DNA of 52,904 nucleotides from Gammaproteobacteria bacterium (GTDB taxonomy: Bacteria > Pseudomonadota > Gammaproteobacteria > Pseudomonadales > Pseudohongiellaceae). How positions within the stretch are numbered: position 1 is the stretch's first letter; every line of letters begins with the position of its first letter. The stretch lies in NCBI GenBank assembly GCA_030427065.1, contig JAUHWU010000007.1, forward strand, positions 1 to 52,904. Reading direction: 5' to 3'. Below, piece by piece: positions 38,760 through 51,126 of the stretch. The translations under genes and the position numbers were made by a program. The notes below the pieces were generated by a model that saw only the letters and a program-made list of their open reading frames with translations, did no database searches and was not told the origin of the DNA.

Positions 38760-39187
38760 ATCCCTGTATTGATTGTTTTGGTTTTTTCCTGTTTTGTCTC
38801 CTTGTTTCCCATACTCTCCTTGCTGCATAGACTCCCGGTACTTTCCACGCTTCCGGTTATAGCCATTTTGACTTTAGATATTTTTCCGGGATTGGTGCCG
38901 GGCGCGGAGTTTTTCAAACCAGTCTCTTGGCGACAAAAGTTTCATGCCCTCAACGCAGTGTTGTTGACGGTGCCATTTGCCATATAAAAAGTATGCCCGG
39001 GGTTTGTCTGGTTAAAAGCAGCAAAAAAGCCATATCAGCTCAAACCCGCATAATAATTGAGGTTAATCATATTGCTAATTGCTCGACAGGAATGATATGT
39101 GTAAAATGGCTGGCTGTTTTTCCGACAAATTCAAGGTAGTTTTTCTTCCTTTTGTAGTCCCCCTAACTTACTGATTTGAGAAGGAAT
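38760..39187 (+). promoter_or_regulatory. aroB-gltB intergenic region
   Basis: This 428-nt gap has no convincing gene. It includes a gltB promoter candidate near 39079-39107. Its first part encodes only a short hydrophobic frame from a TTG, without a ribosome binding site. The SPOR gene damX, found at this place in relatives, is absent, and I see no recognisable remnant of it. Confidence 0.5.
39079..39107 (+). promoter_or_regulatory. Candidate gltB promoter
   Basis: TTGCTC (39079-39084) and TAAAAT (39102-39107) are 17 bases apart. The -35 box keeps only the TTG. The leader would be about 75 nt. Confidence 0.4.
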
Positions 39188-42100
39188 ATGAGGACGGGTC
39201 TGTATCATCCAGATGAGTTCAGAGATAACTGTGGCTTTGGCCTAGTCGCCCATATTGAGGGCAAGCCAAGTCATGATCTACTGGAAACCGCAATTAAATC
39301 ATTAGCCTGCATGACCCACCGAGGTGGCATTGCAGCAGATGGTGTGACCGGTGATGGCTGTGGTTTGCTCATGCAACTGCCGGATTCCTTCCTGCGTGAA
39401 ATTGCCAGAGAGCTTTTCAGTATTGAATTGTCTGAATCCTATGGTGTTGGCATGGTATTTCTTAGCCAGGATCCGGTAAAGGCAACCAAAGCCAAGTCTA
39501 TTCTTGATGAAGAAATTGAAGCCCAGGGCCTGGATATAGCAGGCTGGCGCATGGTGCCCTGTGATGATTCGGTTTGTGGTCGGATGGCATTGGCGAATAT
39601 GCCAACCATTGAGCAGATTTTTGTTAATGCCCCGGGACTCTCTAAAAAAGACCTGACGGTCAAGCTGTTTATTGCCAGGCGTAAAGCTGAAAACCGCCTG
39701 GTTAGTGATGAAGATTTCTATATTTGCAGCCTCTCCAATTCAGTCATTTCCTATAAGGGGCTGATGCTGCCGGTAGACTTGCCTAACTTCTATCTCGACC
39801 TTAAAGACCCGCGAATTGAAGTCGCGATGTGTACATTCCATCAGCGTTTTTCTACCAATACCTTGCCGAAATGGCCTTTGGCCCAGCCTTTCAGAATGCT
39901 GGCTCATAATGGCGAAATCAATACTATCCGTGGCAACAGAAACTGGTCCGTAGCGCGGATTAATAAATTCCGCTCTGAGGCAATCCCGAATATCGAGGAA
40001 ATTGCCCCCGTGGTTAATTTCTCGGGATCGGACTCCTCTTCCATGGACAATATGCTGGAACTGCTTACCACCAGTGGCATGGATCTGTACCAGGCCATCA
40101 GACTGATCATGCCGCCAACCTGGCAAAATATGGAAAATATGGATGCCGACCTGCGCAGCTTCTATATTTATAACTCTATGCATATGGAAGCCTGGGATGG
40201 CCCCGCTGGCGTTGTTTTGACTGATGGTCGCTTTGCAGCCTGTGTGCTTGACAGCAATGGACTGCGTCCATCACGTTGGGTGATGACCAAAAACGGCTAT
40301 ATTACTGTGGCTTCCGAAATCGGTGTAAATGATTATGCACCGGAAGATGTTATTGCCAAGGGCCGGGTTGGGCCGGGTCAGATACTGGTGATAGACACCC
40401 AGGAAGGCAAGATCATGCATTCGGATGATGTCGCCGACTACCTGAAAGGCAGACAGCCCTATGCGAAATGGGTAAGAGAAAACACCAGTTATCTCGAATC
40501 AAAACTCTCTGAAGATACCGCTGCATTATTACCCTTGTCTGATAGCGAGGGTGAAAAGCATATGAAGATGTTTCAGGTGACTTTTGAGGAAACCGATCAG
40601 GTTTTCAGGCCGCTTGCCGAAAAAGGCGCAGAAGGTACCGGGTCAATGGGCGACGACACCCCCATTGCAGTACTTTCAAGGCATGTGCGTCCACTTTATG
40701 ACTATTTCAGACAGCAGTTTGCCCAGGTAACCAATCCGCCCATTGACTCACTCAGGGAAACCATCGTGATGTCACTGGAAACCCGGCTGGGCAAAGAGCT
40801 CAATATCTTCAAGGAAACACCGGCCCATGCAGACCGTATCATCCTGCATTCCCCCCTGTTGTCACCCAGAAAATTTTATACCCTGCAGCATGTCGAAAGG
40901 CCGGGCTTTGAATCTGCACATATCAGTTTGACCTATGAGCCGGCTATTGGGCTGAAGCAGGCGATAGAAAACGTGATGGCTTTAGCCGAACAGCATGTGC
41001 GCGATGGCAAGGTCCTGTTATTCCTTTCGGAAAGACTTCCCGAAAAAGGCCAGCTCGTTATTAATGCCTTGCTGGCCACTGCGGCAATTCATTCAAGTCT
41101 GAGTAAAAAGGGACTGCGTTGTGATACCAACCTCATTGTCGAGACCGGTTCAGCCCGTGATTCACATCAGATTGCCTGTCTTATCGGTTACGGTGCCACC
41201 GCTGTTTATCCCTACCTGAGTTTTGATCTCATTGACCGCATGATAAATAAAGACATATTGCGCATGGGCTCGCTGGAAGCACACAAAAATTACCGCAAGG
41301 GAATCAACAAGGGTCTGCTGAAAATTCTGTCCAAGATGGGTATCAGTACTATTTCCTCCTATCGCGGGGCCCAGTTATTTGAAATTGTCGGTCTGGCTGA
41401 CGAAATCATGGCCTTATGTTTTCCTGATGTGGACAGCAGAATTGGTGGAGCGACATTCGAGCATTTGCAGCATGACATGGAATCGCTCAGTCGCGATGCC
41501 TGGCTTCCCAGGAAGAAGATCATGCAGGGTGGACTGCTCAAGTATATCCATGGCGGCGAGTACCACATGATCAATCCCGATGTGGTAAGTACCATTCAGG
41601 ATGCGGTGCAAAGCGGTGATTTCGAGAAGTATCGCAAATTTGCCCAACTGGTGGATAATCGCCCGGTATCCACCATCAGGGATATGTTCAAGTTACGTGA
41701 AGACCAGGAGCCTGTTGATATAGACCAGGTTGAGCCTATCGAAGGCATCCTGAAGCGCTTTGATTCTGCTGGAATGTCTCTGGGAGCACTTTCACCGGAA
41801 GCCCATGAGGCGCTCGCGCAGGGCATGAACAGGCTTGGCGGCAGGTCAAACTCTGGAGAAGGCGGAGAAGATCCGGCCCGATTCGGTACTGACAAGGTCA
41901 GCAAGATCAAGCAGATTGCCTCCGGTCGTTTTGGTGTGACACCCCATTACCTGGTGAATGCCGAAGTATTACAAATTAAAATCGCCCAGGGCGCGAAACC
42001 CGGTGAAGGCGGCCAATTACCAGGTGGCAAGGTGAATGACCTTATCGCCCGACTGCGCTTCTCTGTGCCCGGGGTTACCCTTATCTCACCACCGCCGCAT

Positions 42101-43636
42101 CATGATATTTATTCCATTGAGGATCTGGCGCAGCTTATTTTTGACCTGAAACAGGTCAATCCAGAGGCTCTGGTGAGTGTGAAACTGGTATCAGGACCCG
42201 GTGTCGGAACTATCGCTGCCGGTGTGGCAAAAGCCTATGCAGACCTGATCACCATATCAGGCCATGATGGCGGCACCGGCGCCAGCCCGCTAACTTCCAT
42301 TCGCTATGCGGGAACCCCATGGGAACTGGGATTAAGTGAAGTACAGCAGGCATTGCGTTCCAATGACTTGCGTGGGCGTATTCGGCTGCAGGCTGATGGT
42401 GGCCTGAAAACCGGCCTTGATGTTATCAAGGCTGCCATTCTGGGGGCTGAAAGTTTTGGTTTCGGTACCATTCCGATGGTAGCGCTGGGCTGTAAATATC
42501 TGCGAATTTGTCACCTCAATAATTGTGCAACCGGTGTTGCTACCCAGGACAAGCGCCTGCGTGACAAGCATTTTATCGGTCAGGCAGAAATGGTAATGAA
42601 CTACTTCAGGTTTGTCGCACAGGATACCCGGCAGTGGCTTGCAATGCTTGGAATTACCAAGCTCACTGATGTAATCGGGCGCACCGATTTGTTGGAAAAA
42701 TTACCGCCGCAAACTGAAAAACAGGCCAATCTTGATTTTTCCCGTCTGTTCTACAATGACCTGATTCCAGAAGAAATGGATCGTTTTTGTGTCAGTGAAA
42801 AAAATGAGCCCAAGGACAAGGGCGAGCTGGCAGAGCAAATGGTGGAAGACATTCTTCCGGCCATTGAGAACAAGAGTGGCGGCATATTTAACTACAAGGT
42901 CCAGAATTTTAACCGTTCCATCGGTGCACGCCTGTCTGGTGAAATAGCCAAACGCTATGGCAACCAGGGCATGGCTGATACACCGGTCAACCTGCGTCTG
43001 AGTGGCTCATGCGGACAAAGTTTCGGTGTCTGGAATGCTGGCGGCCTGCATATGCATCTCAGCGGCGATGCCAATGATTATGTAGGCAAAGGCATGGCTG
43101 GCGGCAAGCTGGTTGTGGTACCGCCACCCGGTAGCAGTTTCAAAACCCGGGATACATCGATTGTAGGTAATACCTGTCTGTATGGTGCAACTGGCGGCAG
43201 ATTGTTTGCTTCAGGCACTGCGGGCGAACGCTTCGGGGTAAGAAACTCCGGCGCCCATGCTGTAGTGGAAGGCGTTGGCGATCATTGCTGTGAATACATG
43301 ACAGGTGGTCACATCACTGTGCTTGGCAATACTGGCCATAATTTTGGTGCCGGTATGACCGGAGGTTTTGCTTACGTTCTTGATCTGAACAAAGACTTTG
43401 TCGACAAGTACAACCACGAGTTGGTTGAAGTGCACCGTATTCGTATGGAAGGCATGGAAGAGTACCGCAGTCATTTACGCTCGGTAATCGAGGAATTTGT
43501 CATCGAAACCGGCAGTGACTGGGGCAAGCATATCCTTGATAACTACATGGATTACACCCGCAAGTTCTGGCTTGTTAAACCAAAAGCAGCAAGTCTTAAA
43601 ATGCTGCTCAATGATGTCACAGTGACGGGGAACTAA
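39188..43636 (+). CDS. gltB: Glutamate synthase (NADPH) large subunit GltB
   Basis: This 1,482-residue enzyme makes two glutamates from glutamine and 2-oxoglutarate. The class II amidotransferase domain needs an N-terminal Cys: cleavage before Cys15 in [10 protein letters not shown] would expose it. The FMN synthase domain has [15 protein letters not shown] and [27 protein letters not shown] holds the three Cys of the 3Fe-4S cluster. The C-terminal GXGXXG-type beta helix runs from about residue 1250. The ATG at 39188 matches relatives (M-x-TGLYHP); a TTG four codons upstream is the alternative. gltD follows after 3 nt. Confidence 0.97.
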   Translation: MRTGLYHPDEFRDNCGFGLVAHIEGKPSHDLLETAIKSLACMTHRGGIAADGVTGDGCGLLMQLPDSFLREIARELFSIELSESYGVGMVFLSQDPVKATKAKSILDEEIEAQGLDIAGWRMVPCDDSVCGRMALANMPTIEQIFVNAPGLSKKDLTVKLFIARRKAENRLVSDEDFYICSLSNSVISYKGLMLPVDLPNFYLDLKDPRIEVAMCTFHQRFSTNTLPKWPLAQPFRMLAHNGEINTIRGNRNWSVARINKFRSEAIPNIEEIAPVVNFSGSDSSSMDNMLELLTTSGMDLYQAIRLIMPPTWQNMENMDADLRSFYIYNSMHMEAWDGPAGVVLTDGRFAACVLDSNGLRPSRWVMTKNGYITVASEIGVNDYAPEDVIAKGRVGPGQILVIDTQEGKIMHSDDVADYLKGRQPYAKWVRENTSYLESKLSEDTAALLPLSDSEGEKHMKMFQVTFEETDQVFRPLAEKGAEGTGSMGDDTPIAVLSRHVRPLYDYFRQQFAQVTNPPIDSLRETIVMSLETRLGKELNIFKETPAHADRIILHSPLLSPRKFYTLQHVERPGFESAHISLTYEPAIGLKQAIENVMALAEQHVRDGKVLLFLSERLPEKGQLVINALLATAAIHSSLSKKGLRCDTNLIVETGSARDSHQIACLIGYGATAVYPYLSFDLIDRMINKDILRMGSLEAHKNYRKGINKGLLKILSKMGISTISSYRGAQLFEIVGLADEIMALCFPDVDSRIGGATFEHLQHDMESLSRDAWLPRKKIMQGGLLKYIHGGEYHMINPDVVSTIQDAVQSGDFEKYRKFAQLVDNRPVSTIRDMFKLREDQEPVDIDQVEPIEGILKRFDSAGMSLGALSPEAHEALAQGMNRLGGRSNSGEGGEDPARFGTDKVSKIKQIASGRFGVTPHYLVNAEVLQIKIAQGAKPGEGGQLPGGKVNDLIARLRFSVPGVTLISPPPHHDIYSIEDLAQLIFDLKQVNPEALVSVKLVSGPGVGTIAAGVAKAYADLITISGHDGGTGASPLTSIRYAGTPWELGLSEVQQALRSNDLRGRIRLQADGGLKTGLDVIKAAILGAESFGFGTIPMVALGCKYLRICHLNNCATGVATQDKRLRDKHFIGQAEMVMNYFRFVAQDTRQWLAMLGITKLTDVIGRTDLLEKLPPQTEKQANLDFSRLFYNDLIPEEMDRFCVSEKNEPKDKGELAEQMVEDILPAIENKSGGIFNYKVQNFNRSIGARLSGEIAKRYGNQGMADTPVNLRLSGSCGQSFGVWNAGGLHMHLSGDANDYVGKGMAGGKLVVVPPPGSSFKTRDTSIVGNTCLYGATGGRLFASGTAGERFGVRNSGAHAVVEGVGDHCCEYMTGGHITVLGNTGHNFGAGMTGGFAYVLDLNKDFVDKYNHELVEVHRIRMEGMEEYRSHLRSVIEEFVIETGSDWGKHILDNYMDYTRKFWLVKPKAASLKMLLNDVTVTGN

Positions 43637-45070
<1,434 letters not shown>

Positions 45071-45122
45071 TTTCGTATTTGAAAGCAATTTTATCTATTT
45101 ACTCTTTAACCCGGTCCAGGCA

Positions 45123-46187
45123 ATGGCAGAACTAAAAAACGATCGTTTTCTTCGTGCTCTTTTGCGTCAGGATGTTGATGTCACTCCGGTCTGGATGATG
45201 CGACAGGCTGGTCGCTATCTTCCCGAGTATCGGGAAGTCAGGCAGCAGGCCGGTGATTTCATGAGCCTTTGCCAGAATCCCGAGCTGGCTTGCGAGGTCA
45301 CATTACAGCCACTGCGCCGTTACGCGCTGGATGCCGCCATTCTTTTTTCCGATATTCTTACTATTCCCGATGCCATGGGACTGGGGCTTTACTTTGCCCA
45401 GGGTGAAGGACCAAAGTTCAGAAAACCCGTACGCAGTGCCGCCGATGTTGAGGCGCTTAAAGTCACCAGTGCTGAAAAAGACCTGCCCTATGTGCTGGAC
45501 GCTGTAAAACTGATCCGCCAGGAGCTCAATGGCAGTGTTCCCTTGATCGGTTTTTCCGGTAGCCCATGGACGGTTGCTACTTATATGGTTGAGGGCGGTT
45601 CGAGCAAGGAATTTTCCCATATCAAATCAATGATGATGAACACCCCCGAAGTCATGCATCAGCTACTGGATACATTGGCACAATCGGTGATCGATTATCT
45701 GAATGCCCAGATCCTGGCAGGGGTTCAGGCTGTGCAGATCTTTGATACCTGGGGCGGTGCCCTGAGTGCGCATGCCTATCAGGTCTTCTCGCTGGACTAT
45801 ATGAAGAAAATTGTCAGCGGTCTGATCAGAGAGCATGAAGGGCGCAGGATTCCAGTGATCCTGTTTACCAAGAATGGCGGGCATTGGCTGGAACAGATCA
45901 TAACCAGTGATTGTGACTGTGTGGGGCTGGACTGGACGCTTCCTATTAACGAGGCAAGAGCCAGAATCGGTGATAAAGTCTCGCTACAGGGCAATATGGA
46001 TCCTGCTGTGCTTTATGGCGGCGCCCATGCCATTCGACAGGAAGTTGGCTTTATTCTCGAACAGTTCGGTCATGGCAATGGCCATGTCTTTAACCTTGGC
46101 CATGGTATTCACCAGCATGTGAATCCTGATCACGTATCGGTTTTTGTAGATGCTGTTCATGAGCTATCAGCGCAATACCATGCCTAG
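45123..46187 (+). CDS. hemE: Uroporphyrinogen decarboxylase HemE
   Basis: This 354-residue enzyme removes four carboxyl groups from uroporphyrinogen III in heme synthesis. The N-terminal signature [17 protein letters not shown] has the Arg residues of the active site, and [19 protein letters not shown] is the second signature. The ATG at 45123 ([13 protein letters not shown]) fits the family; the frame is open further up but would run into gltD. The gltD-hemE order matches Pseudomonas. Confidence 0.96.
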   Translation: MAELKNDRFLRALLRQDVDVTPVWMMRQAGRYLPEYREVRQQAGDFMSLCQNPELACEVTLQPLRRYALDAAILFSDILTIPDAMGLGLYFAQGEGPKFRKPVRSAADVEALKVTSAEKDLPYVLDAVKLIRQELNGSVPLIGFSGSPWTVATYMVEGGSSKEFSHIKSMMMNTPEVMHQLLDTLAQSVIDYLNAQILAGVQAVQIFDTWGGALSAHAYQVFSLDYMKKIVSGLIREHEGRRIPVILFTKNGGHWLEQIITSDCDCVGLDWTLPINEARARIGDKVSLQGNMDPAVLYGGAHAIRQEVGFILEQFGHGNGHVFNLGHGIHQHVNPDHVSVFVDAVHELSAQYHA

Positions 46188-46205
46188 CATGCATTATTGC
46201 TGATC

Positions 46206-46781
46206 ATGACTGAGCCAACAGATTTTTCTTCTTACAGTTTTATTTCCATTGGCGCCAATCTGCCCTCCGCCGCAGGATCCCCTCAAGAAACCATTGCCTT
46301 TGCTTTTGATCAAATTGCCGGGCTTTCAGATTTTCCATTACTAAAGTCATCGCTGTATGCATCCAGTCCAGTGGACAGTCCGCAGGGAACCCCTGACTTT
46401 TTAAATGCAGTGGCAGGCATTATTCCCAATGACGCAGAAACGCCACTGTCTCTGTTGTATAAATTACAGGACATGGAAAATGCTGCGGGAAGAACAAGAA
46501 GTGGAATTAGAAATGAAGCACGTACGCTGGACCTGGATCTTATTCTTTTCAGGAAAGAGCTTTGTAATACCCGGGAACTTATACTTCCACACCCAAGAGC
46601 CCATGAAAGACGTTTCGTTCTTCAGCCTTTAATAGAAATTACAGCAGGCGATTTTTTCTTGCCGGGTTATGACACTGATCTCAATCAATTGCTTATCGCT
46701 ATTTCAGATGAGCAGGTAATTCGAAGGCTCCAATACCGCAACCCTCTTCATAGCCTGGTAAATGCATTAAACAAGAAATAA
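46206..46781 (+). CDS. folK: HPPK, folate biosynthesis enzyme FolK
   Basis: This protein of about 191 residues transfers pyrophosphate from ATP to 6-hydroxymethyl-dihydropterin. Family marks are FISIGANLPS near the start, DFLNAVAGI, RTLDLDLILF (metal-binding Asp pair) and LPHPRAHERRFVLQPL. The ATG at 46206 is taken; a TTG three codons upstream is possible. It lies 18 nt after hemE, away from the more common pcnB-folK pair, and ends before a strong terminator. Confidence 0.92.
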   Translation: MTEPTDFSSYSFISIGANLPSAAGSPQETIAFAFDQIAGLSDFPLLKSSLYASSPVDSPQGTPDFLNAVAGIIPNDAETPLSLLYKLQDMENAAGRTRSGIRNEARTLDLDLILFRKELCNTRELILPHPRAHERRFVLQPLIEITAGDFFLPGYDTDLNQLLIAISDEQVIRRLQYRNPLHSLVNALNKK

Positions 46782-46793
46782 AAGATTCAAAAA

Positions 46794-46820
46794 AAAACCC
46801 CGGGGTTAACCCGGGGTTTT
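46794..46820. terminator. Strong bidirectional terminator, folK/metF
   Basis: AAAACCCCGGG and CCCGGGGTTTT form a perfect 11-base stem with the loop GTTAA. On the plus strand TTTT ends the stem; on the minus strand a run of nine T follows. It would stop both folK and the convergent metF transcript, although metF ends 148 nt away. Confidence 0.85.
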
Positions 46821-46967
46821 ATAAGTAGTGAGACCAAAATCATGAAAGGAAAGTGATTCGACGTCTATCTTACTCCATCCTTCATTACGGTCTGCGAACT
46901 GATTCACAAAGACTCTGCCAGATTGGGAAACGTGTCACATTCTGACTGATAGACTTTGTCCGGTTTT

Positions 46968-47876
46968 TTAAATGTCCAGTTCGCGGGTTAAATCAAAGCC
47001 GCCTTTTTCATTCAGCTCAAAATCACCATCCATTACTGCATACATCCAGGCTGCTGACTTCTTCATGCCGCCCAACGGATATAAATGGCAAAGGGTAATA
47101 CCACAATCCGGATCATTGGCCTGGTAATTCGCCAGATCACGGGTGAGCTTGTCCGGCATACGTGTGGTCATGAGTTTGGCAATGTTAGCGGCCTGACGCG
47201 TAAGCACTCGCATGGAGGGACCAATACCACAGTGAGTGGCATGAGCCATTAGCGTCTTGATAGTGGCCAGACCCGGAATGCCGATATGAATTGGCAGTTC
47301 ATTGCCTTCAGCGCGAATACGTTTGTCCCATTCAATGATGGGTTCTGCCTCAAAACAGAACTGGGTAGTTATATACATGTCTATGCCGTGCTCTTTGGCA
47401 TAGGCATTTTTCTCAAGCAGTGCACTGGTCACATCGGCAGGAGGAATATCCGGGGATCCTTCAGGATGACCGGCAACGCCTAGTTTCTTGATGCCGTATT
47501 TTTGGAAAAGGTCTGTGCGCAGAACTTCCATTGAGCTTGAAAAATCTCCAACCGGATTATCAACACCACCACCAATCAGCAGGGCTTCATCAACCTGGGC
47601 TTCTGCCTGAAGAATTTTCAGATTTTCTTCAAAGAATGCCTTTGAAGGGATGGAGCGGGCAGCAAAATGGGGTACAGGATTCATGCCTTCGGCAAACAGC
47701 CTTTTTACACAGGCGACAGTATCCTTGATGTCGGAACCAGGCAAAAAGGTAACAAATACTGTGGTTCCCGGGCGCAGAAGGTCCCGGAAATCTTCAATTT
47801 TCTGGGCACCACCTGGAGTAACCTCAACGGAGGTGTTTTCCAGGAATTTGAGAATATTTTGTTTTTCGTCTGACAC
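46968..47876 (-). CDS. Methylenetetrahydrofolate reductase family protein, short atypical form
   Basis: This 302-residue protein has the MTHFR barrel pattern but is distant from E. coli MetF. SVEVTPGG (residues 16-23) lines up with SFEFFPP, placing Glu18 where MetF has its catalytic Glu28. PHFAARSIPS, LLIGGGVDNPVGDF, GVAGHPEGSPDIP and TQFCFE match the core blocks. It probably reduces methylene-THF, but members of this branch are also found near methyl-transfer and demethylation genes, so another folate C1 role is open. The start is GTG with Shine-Dalgarno AAGGAAG. It lies 33 nt after bioA in the comF-bioA-metF series. Confidence 0.8.
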   Translation of the reverse strand: MSDEKQNILKFLENTSVEVTPGGAQKIEDFRDLLRPGTTVFVTFLPGSDIKDTVACVKRLFAEGMNPVPHFAARSIPSKAFFEENLKILQAEAQVDEALLIGGGVDNPVGDFSSSMEVLRTDLFQKYGIKKLGVAGHPEGSPDIPPADVTSALLEKNAYAKEHGIDMYITTQFCFEAEPIIEWDKRIRAEGNELPIHIGIPGLATIKTLMAHATHCGIGPSMRVLTRQAANIAKLMTTRMPDKLTRDLANYQANDPDCGITLCHLYPLGGMKKSAAWMYAVMDGDFELNEKGGFDLTRELDI

Positions 47877-47909
47877 GGTTTCTTCCTTTGAGTTAAAAAG
47901 GCGGCTATT

Positions 47910-49187
47910 TTAGCTATTTGCCACCCACTTGGTAAACTTTATTATTGTCCGGGTTAAAACAAGCAGATCGTCGGGCTCCATGATGTAGGGAGGCATGATA
48001 TAGACCAGCTTGCCAAAAGGCCTTATCCACACGCCATTTTGGACAAAAAAGGCCTGTGCCCGGGCCATATTAACAGCCTCTTTCATTACCACCACCCCGA
48101 TAGCGCCCAGGACTCTGACATCGGCCACGCTTGCGCTATCCCGGCATTCTGCCAATTCGCTATTCAGCTGCTTTTCAATACCAGCCACTTTCTTCTGCCA
48201 GTTTTCCTGTTCAAGCAGCTTGATGCTGGCAAGTGCGGTGCTGCAGGCCAGAGGATTGGCCATAAACGTGGGCCCGTGCATGAAAACCCCCTGGTCTCTT
48301 GAAATGCCCGCACTTACTCTTTCCGTGCACAGGGTGGCGGCAAGAGTCATATAGCCTCCGGTAAGCGCTTTTCCCAGACACAGAATATCCGGACAGATAG
48401 CGGCATGCTCACAGGCGAATAATTTGCCGCTGCGGCCGAAGCCGGTGGCAATTTCGTCGGCGATTAACAGCACGTTAAATTCATCGCACAGGGCTTTTAT
48501 GGCCGCCAAATAATCGGCTGAATAAAAGAACATTCTGCCTGCACCCTGTACGATGGGTTCGAGAATGACCGCGGCAACGGTATTGTGGTGCTCTTCCAGC
48601 AAGGCTTTCATGCTGGCAATATCGGTATCAGAGCAAGTTTCATTGAAGCGGCATTGAGGCGCATCGGCAAAATAATGCTGAGGCAGAATGCCGTTAAAAA
48701 TATCATGCATGCCGGTAACCGGATCACATACGGACATGGCCGCGAAAGTATCACCATGATAACCATTACGGATGGTCACGAACTTGTGTTTCCCTGTCAC
48801 GCCCGAGTTGATCCAGTACTGCAAAGCCATTTTCATAGCGACTTCCACAGCAACAGAACCGCTGTCACAAAAAAATACCTTTTGCAGCTCGGCCGGGGTG
48901 CTATCCACCAGTTTTCTGGCTAATTCCACTGCAGGAGCATGGGTAATACCGCCAAACATGACGTGAGACATGCTTGAGAGCTGATCCATTACAGCCTGGT
49001 TTAGTACCGGGTGGTTATAGCCATGGATAGCACTCCACCAGGAGGCCATGCCGTCAATGAGCTGTGTGCCATTTTCCAGTACCAGCCTGACACCTTCTGC
49101 GTGCGTAACTGGATATACCGGCAGGGGATTCTCCATGGACGTGTAGGGGTGCCAGATATGTTGCCTGTCGTAGTCGAGGTCTATCAT
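47910..49187 (-). CDS. bioA: DAPA aminotransferase BioA
   Basis: This 425-residue PLP enzyme makes 7,8-diaminopelargonate from KAPA with SAM as amino donor. It begins with [17 protein letters not shown], typical of BioA, and has [27 protein letters not shown] has the PLP-binding Asp, [17 protein letters not shown] the Schiff-base Lys, and [14 protein letters not shown] the BioA-type phosphate-binding turn. It lies 44 nt after comF. With BioF, BioB and BioC nearby, only BioD and the pimeloyl esterase are unseen. Confidence 0.96.
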   Translation of the reverse strand: MIDLDYDRQHIWHPYTSMENPLPVYPVTHAEGVRLVLENGTQLIDGMASWWSAIHGYNHPVLNQAVMDQLSSMSHVMFGGITHAPAVELARKLVDSTPAELQKVFFCDSGSVAVEVAMKMALQYWINSGVTGKHKFVTIRNGYHGDTFAAMSVCDPVTGMHDIFNGILPQHYFADAPQCRFNETCSDTDIASMKALLEEHHNTVAAVILEPIVQGAGRMFFYSADYLAAIKALCDEFNVLLIADEIATGFGRSGKLFACEHAAICPDILCLGKALTGGYMTLAATLCTERVSAGISRDQGVFMHGPTFMANPLACSTALASIKLLEQENWQKKVAGIEKQLNSELAECRDSASVADVRVLGAIGVVVMKEAVNMARAQAFFVQNGVWIRPFGKLVYIMPPYIMEPDDLLVLTRTIIKFTKWVANS

Positions 49188-49231
49188 GGTTGGCTATTCT
49201 ATTGAATTAGCCCCCTCAGTCATAGTCGCAT

Positions 49232-49978
49232 TCACGCCACTGTTCGAGCAATTGCCCAGACATGTACTTCGCTGGCGCCGGCTTTCAATAACACCCTTGC
49301 AAGCTCGGACACAGTGGCGCCGGTAGTCACCACATCGTCCACTACTGCGACACTGGTGTTTGCCGCGAAATGAAAATCACCAACAATAGCGAAAGCAGAG
49401 CGCAGATTGCGCTGTCGTTCCCTGGCTGACAGTCCCGTTTGCCGGGTGGTATTTCTCGTTCTGCAGACAATACCCCTGCTGATCGTAATATCCAGATAGC
49501 GTGAAAGTGTGCGGGCAATTTCCAGTGCCTGGTTGTAACCACGCTGGCGAATACGGGCGTTATGGAGAGGAATCGGTATGACCATGGAAGGCAGGGGGTA
49601 ATCCTGGTATTGGCGTGCAATATGGCAGGCCAGTTGCTCGCTCAGCACTCGTCCACCAGTTAACTTATGTCTGTACTTGAAGCCCGCTATTAACGCAGAC
49701 ACCGGAGGATGATATTGGAAAGGAATAACGCTGCGGCAATAACCCGGTGGTAATACCAGGCAGGTGCCACACCGCGAAACGGCAACATTGTCAGTCGGCA
49801 GAGGCTGGCCGCAAACCGTACAGGGGTTTTTTACCCGCGGCAGGGCAAGCCGGCATGAGTCACATAAATCGGAATGTTGATAACTGGGTTGCCTGCAGTG
49901 AATGCAGGTACCCGGAAATAGAGCGAACTGTGCATTTATTAACCATTTGTAAACACTTTCTGGGATTCGGGTTGACAT
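49232..49978 (-). CDS. ComF family phosphoribosyltransferase-like protein
   Basis: This 248-residue protein has N-terminal zinc-finger Cys pairs (CIHC, CDSC, CTVCGQ, CGTC, residues about 25-75) and a C-terminal PRTase fold with VAVVDDVVTTGATVSEL as the PRPP loop. Homologues (ComF, GntX) help in DNA uptake or in use of DNA as a nutrient; the exact role is unclear. The ATG at 49978 lies within the BirA-type operator. comF, bioA and metF appear to form one leftward unit. Confidence 0.9.
   Translation of the reverse strand: MSTRIPESVYKWLINAQFALFPGTCIHCRQPSYQHSDLCDSCRLALPRVKNPCTVCGQPLPTDNVAVSRCGTCLVLPPGYCRSVIPFQYHPPVSALIAGFKYRHKLTGGRVLSEQLACHIARQYQDYPLPSMVIPIPLHNARIRQRGYNQALEIARTLSRYLDITISRGIVCRTRNTTRQTGLSARERQRNLRSAFAIVGDFHFAANTSVAVVDDVVTTGATVSELARVLLKAGASEVHVWAIARTVA
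49947..49978. promoter_or_regulatory. BirA operator of the biotin genes
   Basis: TTGTAAACA, 14 bases, then GGTTGACAT. The BirA consensus is TTGTAAACC-N14/15-GGTTTACAA, so 15 of 18 positions match at a correct spacing. It lies 99 nt before bioB and covers the comF start codon. BirA loaded with biotinyl-AMP should repress bioBFC here and probably comF-bioA-metF too. Confidence 0.8.
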
Positions 49979-49986
49979 GATAAGAT
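49978..49986 (+). promoter_or_regulatory. Extended -10 box of bioB
   Basis: TGATAAGAT fits an extended -10 (TGn-TAAGAT) and touches the BirA operator, so bound repressor would block polymerase. The -35 is weak. Transcription would start near 49993. Confidence 0.4.
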
Positions 49987-50076
49987 GCGCTCTTGAGCAA
50001 CTGGCTTCAGTGTAGGATCTAATTCATCTTGCGCCAGTCCAGTTTTTTGTCCGCATAACGATCTTCAGGATTATCT

Positions 50077-51105
50077 ATGACATCAATTACCCGCCATGAC
50101 TGGTCATTTGACGAAATAAAGGCACTCTATGAGCTGCCGTTCAATGATTTGCTTTTCCGCGCCCAGAGCGTTCATCGTGAAAATTTCGACCCGAATGCTG
50201 TGCAGGTCAGCACTTTGCTCTCAATTAAAACCGGGGCGTGTCCGGAAGACTGTAAATACTGTTCCCAGAGCGGGCATTACAATACCGAACTGGAAAAAGA
50301 AAAGCTTATTGAAGTCGCAAAAGTGCTGGATGAAGCCCGCAGAGCAAAGCAAAACGGTGCCTCCCGTTTTTGTATGGGCGCGGCGTGGAAGCATCCTTCG
50401 GCAAAAGATTTTCCCCATGTTCTGGACATGGTGAAGGGTGTCAGGGCGCTGGGAATGGAAACCTGTATGACACTGGGGGCCTTGAGTCCTGAGCAAAGCG
50501 AAGCACTGGCAGACGCGGGCCTTGACTACTACAACCATAATATTGATACCTCTCGTGAGTATTACAAAACCATTATCTCCACCCGAACCTTCGACGATCG
50601 ACTGCGAACTCTTGCCAATGTGCGAGATGCCGGTATCAAGGTTTGCAGTGGCGGTATCGTTGGTATGGGCGAAAATGAGCAAGACAGGATTGGCTTTCTG
50701 ATGGAACTGGCGAACCTTCCTCATCATCCCGAAAGTGTCCCTATTAATAATCTGGTGAAGATAAAGGGAACACCGCTGGAAAATGTGGATGAACTGGATG
50801 AATTTGATTTTGTTCGCATGATAGCTGTTGCCAGAATTCTGATGCCGGCTTCTCATGTGAGGTTGTCTGCCGGACGTGAGGAAATGAATGATCAGATGCA
50901 GGCTTTGTGTTTCTTTGCCGGTGCCAATTCAATTTTTTACGGTGAAAAACTTTTAACGACCTCCAATCCTCTCGAGAACGATGACATGCTGCTTTTCAGC
51001 AGGCTCGGCATTCATCCCGAAGAGATTGTTCTGGACCATGATGATCAGGAGCATGCACCGGTACCGGAGTCGTCTTCGGCTTTTTACGATGCGCTGTCGC
51101 ATTAG
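50077..51105 (+). CDS. bioB: Biotin synthase BioB
   Basis: This 342-residue radical SAM enzyme inserts sulfur into dethiobiotin. [10 protein letters not shown] (about residues 53-62) binds the 4Fe-4S cluster. The 2Fe-2S ligands lie in [17 protein letters not shown] and [11 protein letters not shown], plus the Arg in VRLSAGRE. The length is normal. It is the first gene of bioBFC and lies downstream of the BirA operator. Confidence 0.98.
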   Translation: MTSITRHDWSFDEIKALYELPFNDLLFRAQSVHRENFDPNAVQVSTLLSIKTGACPEDCKYCSQSGHYNTELEKEKLIEVAKVLDEARRAKQNGASRFCMGAAWKHPSAKDFPHVLDMVKGVRALGMETCMTLGALSPEQSEALADAGLDYYNHNIDTSREYYKTIISTRTFDDRLRTLANVRDAGIKVCSGGIVGMGENEQDRIGFLMELANLPHHPESVPINNLVKIKGTPLENVDELDEFDFVRMIAVARILMPASHVRLSAGREEMNDQMQALCFFAGANSIFYGEKLLTTSNPLENDDMLLFSRLGIHPEEIVLDHDDQEHAPVPESSSAFYDALSH

Positions 51106-51126
51106 CAGTTGTTTCAGAAAGCCCCG

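Noticed and set aside
38769-38987. 72-codon hydrophobic frame after aroB
   Set aside because: TTG start, no ribosome binding site and no family likeness; taken as intergenic.
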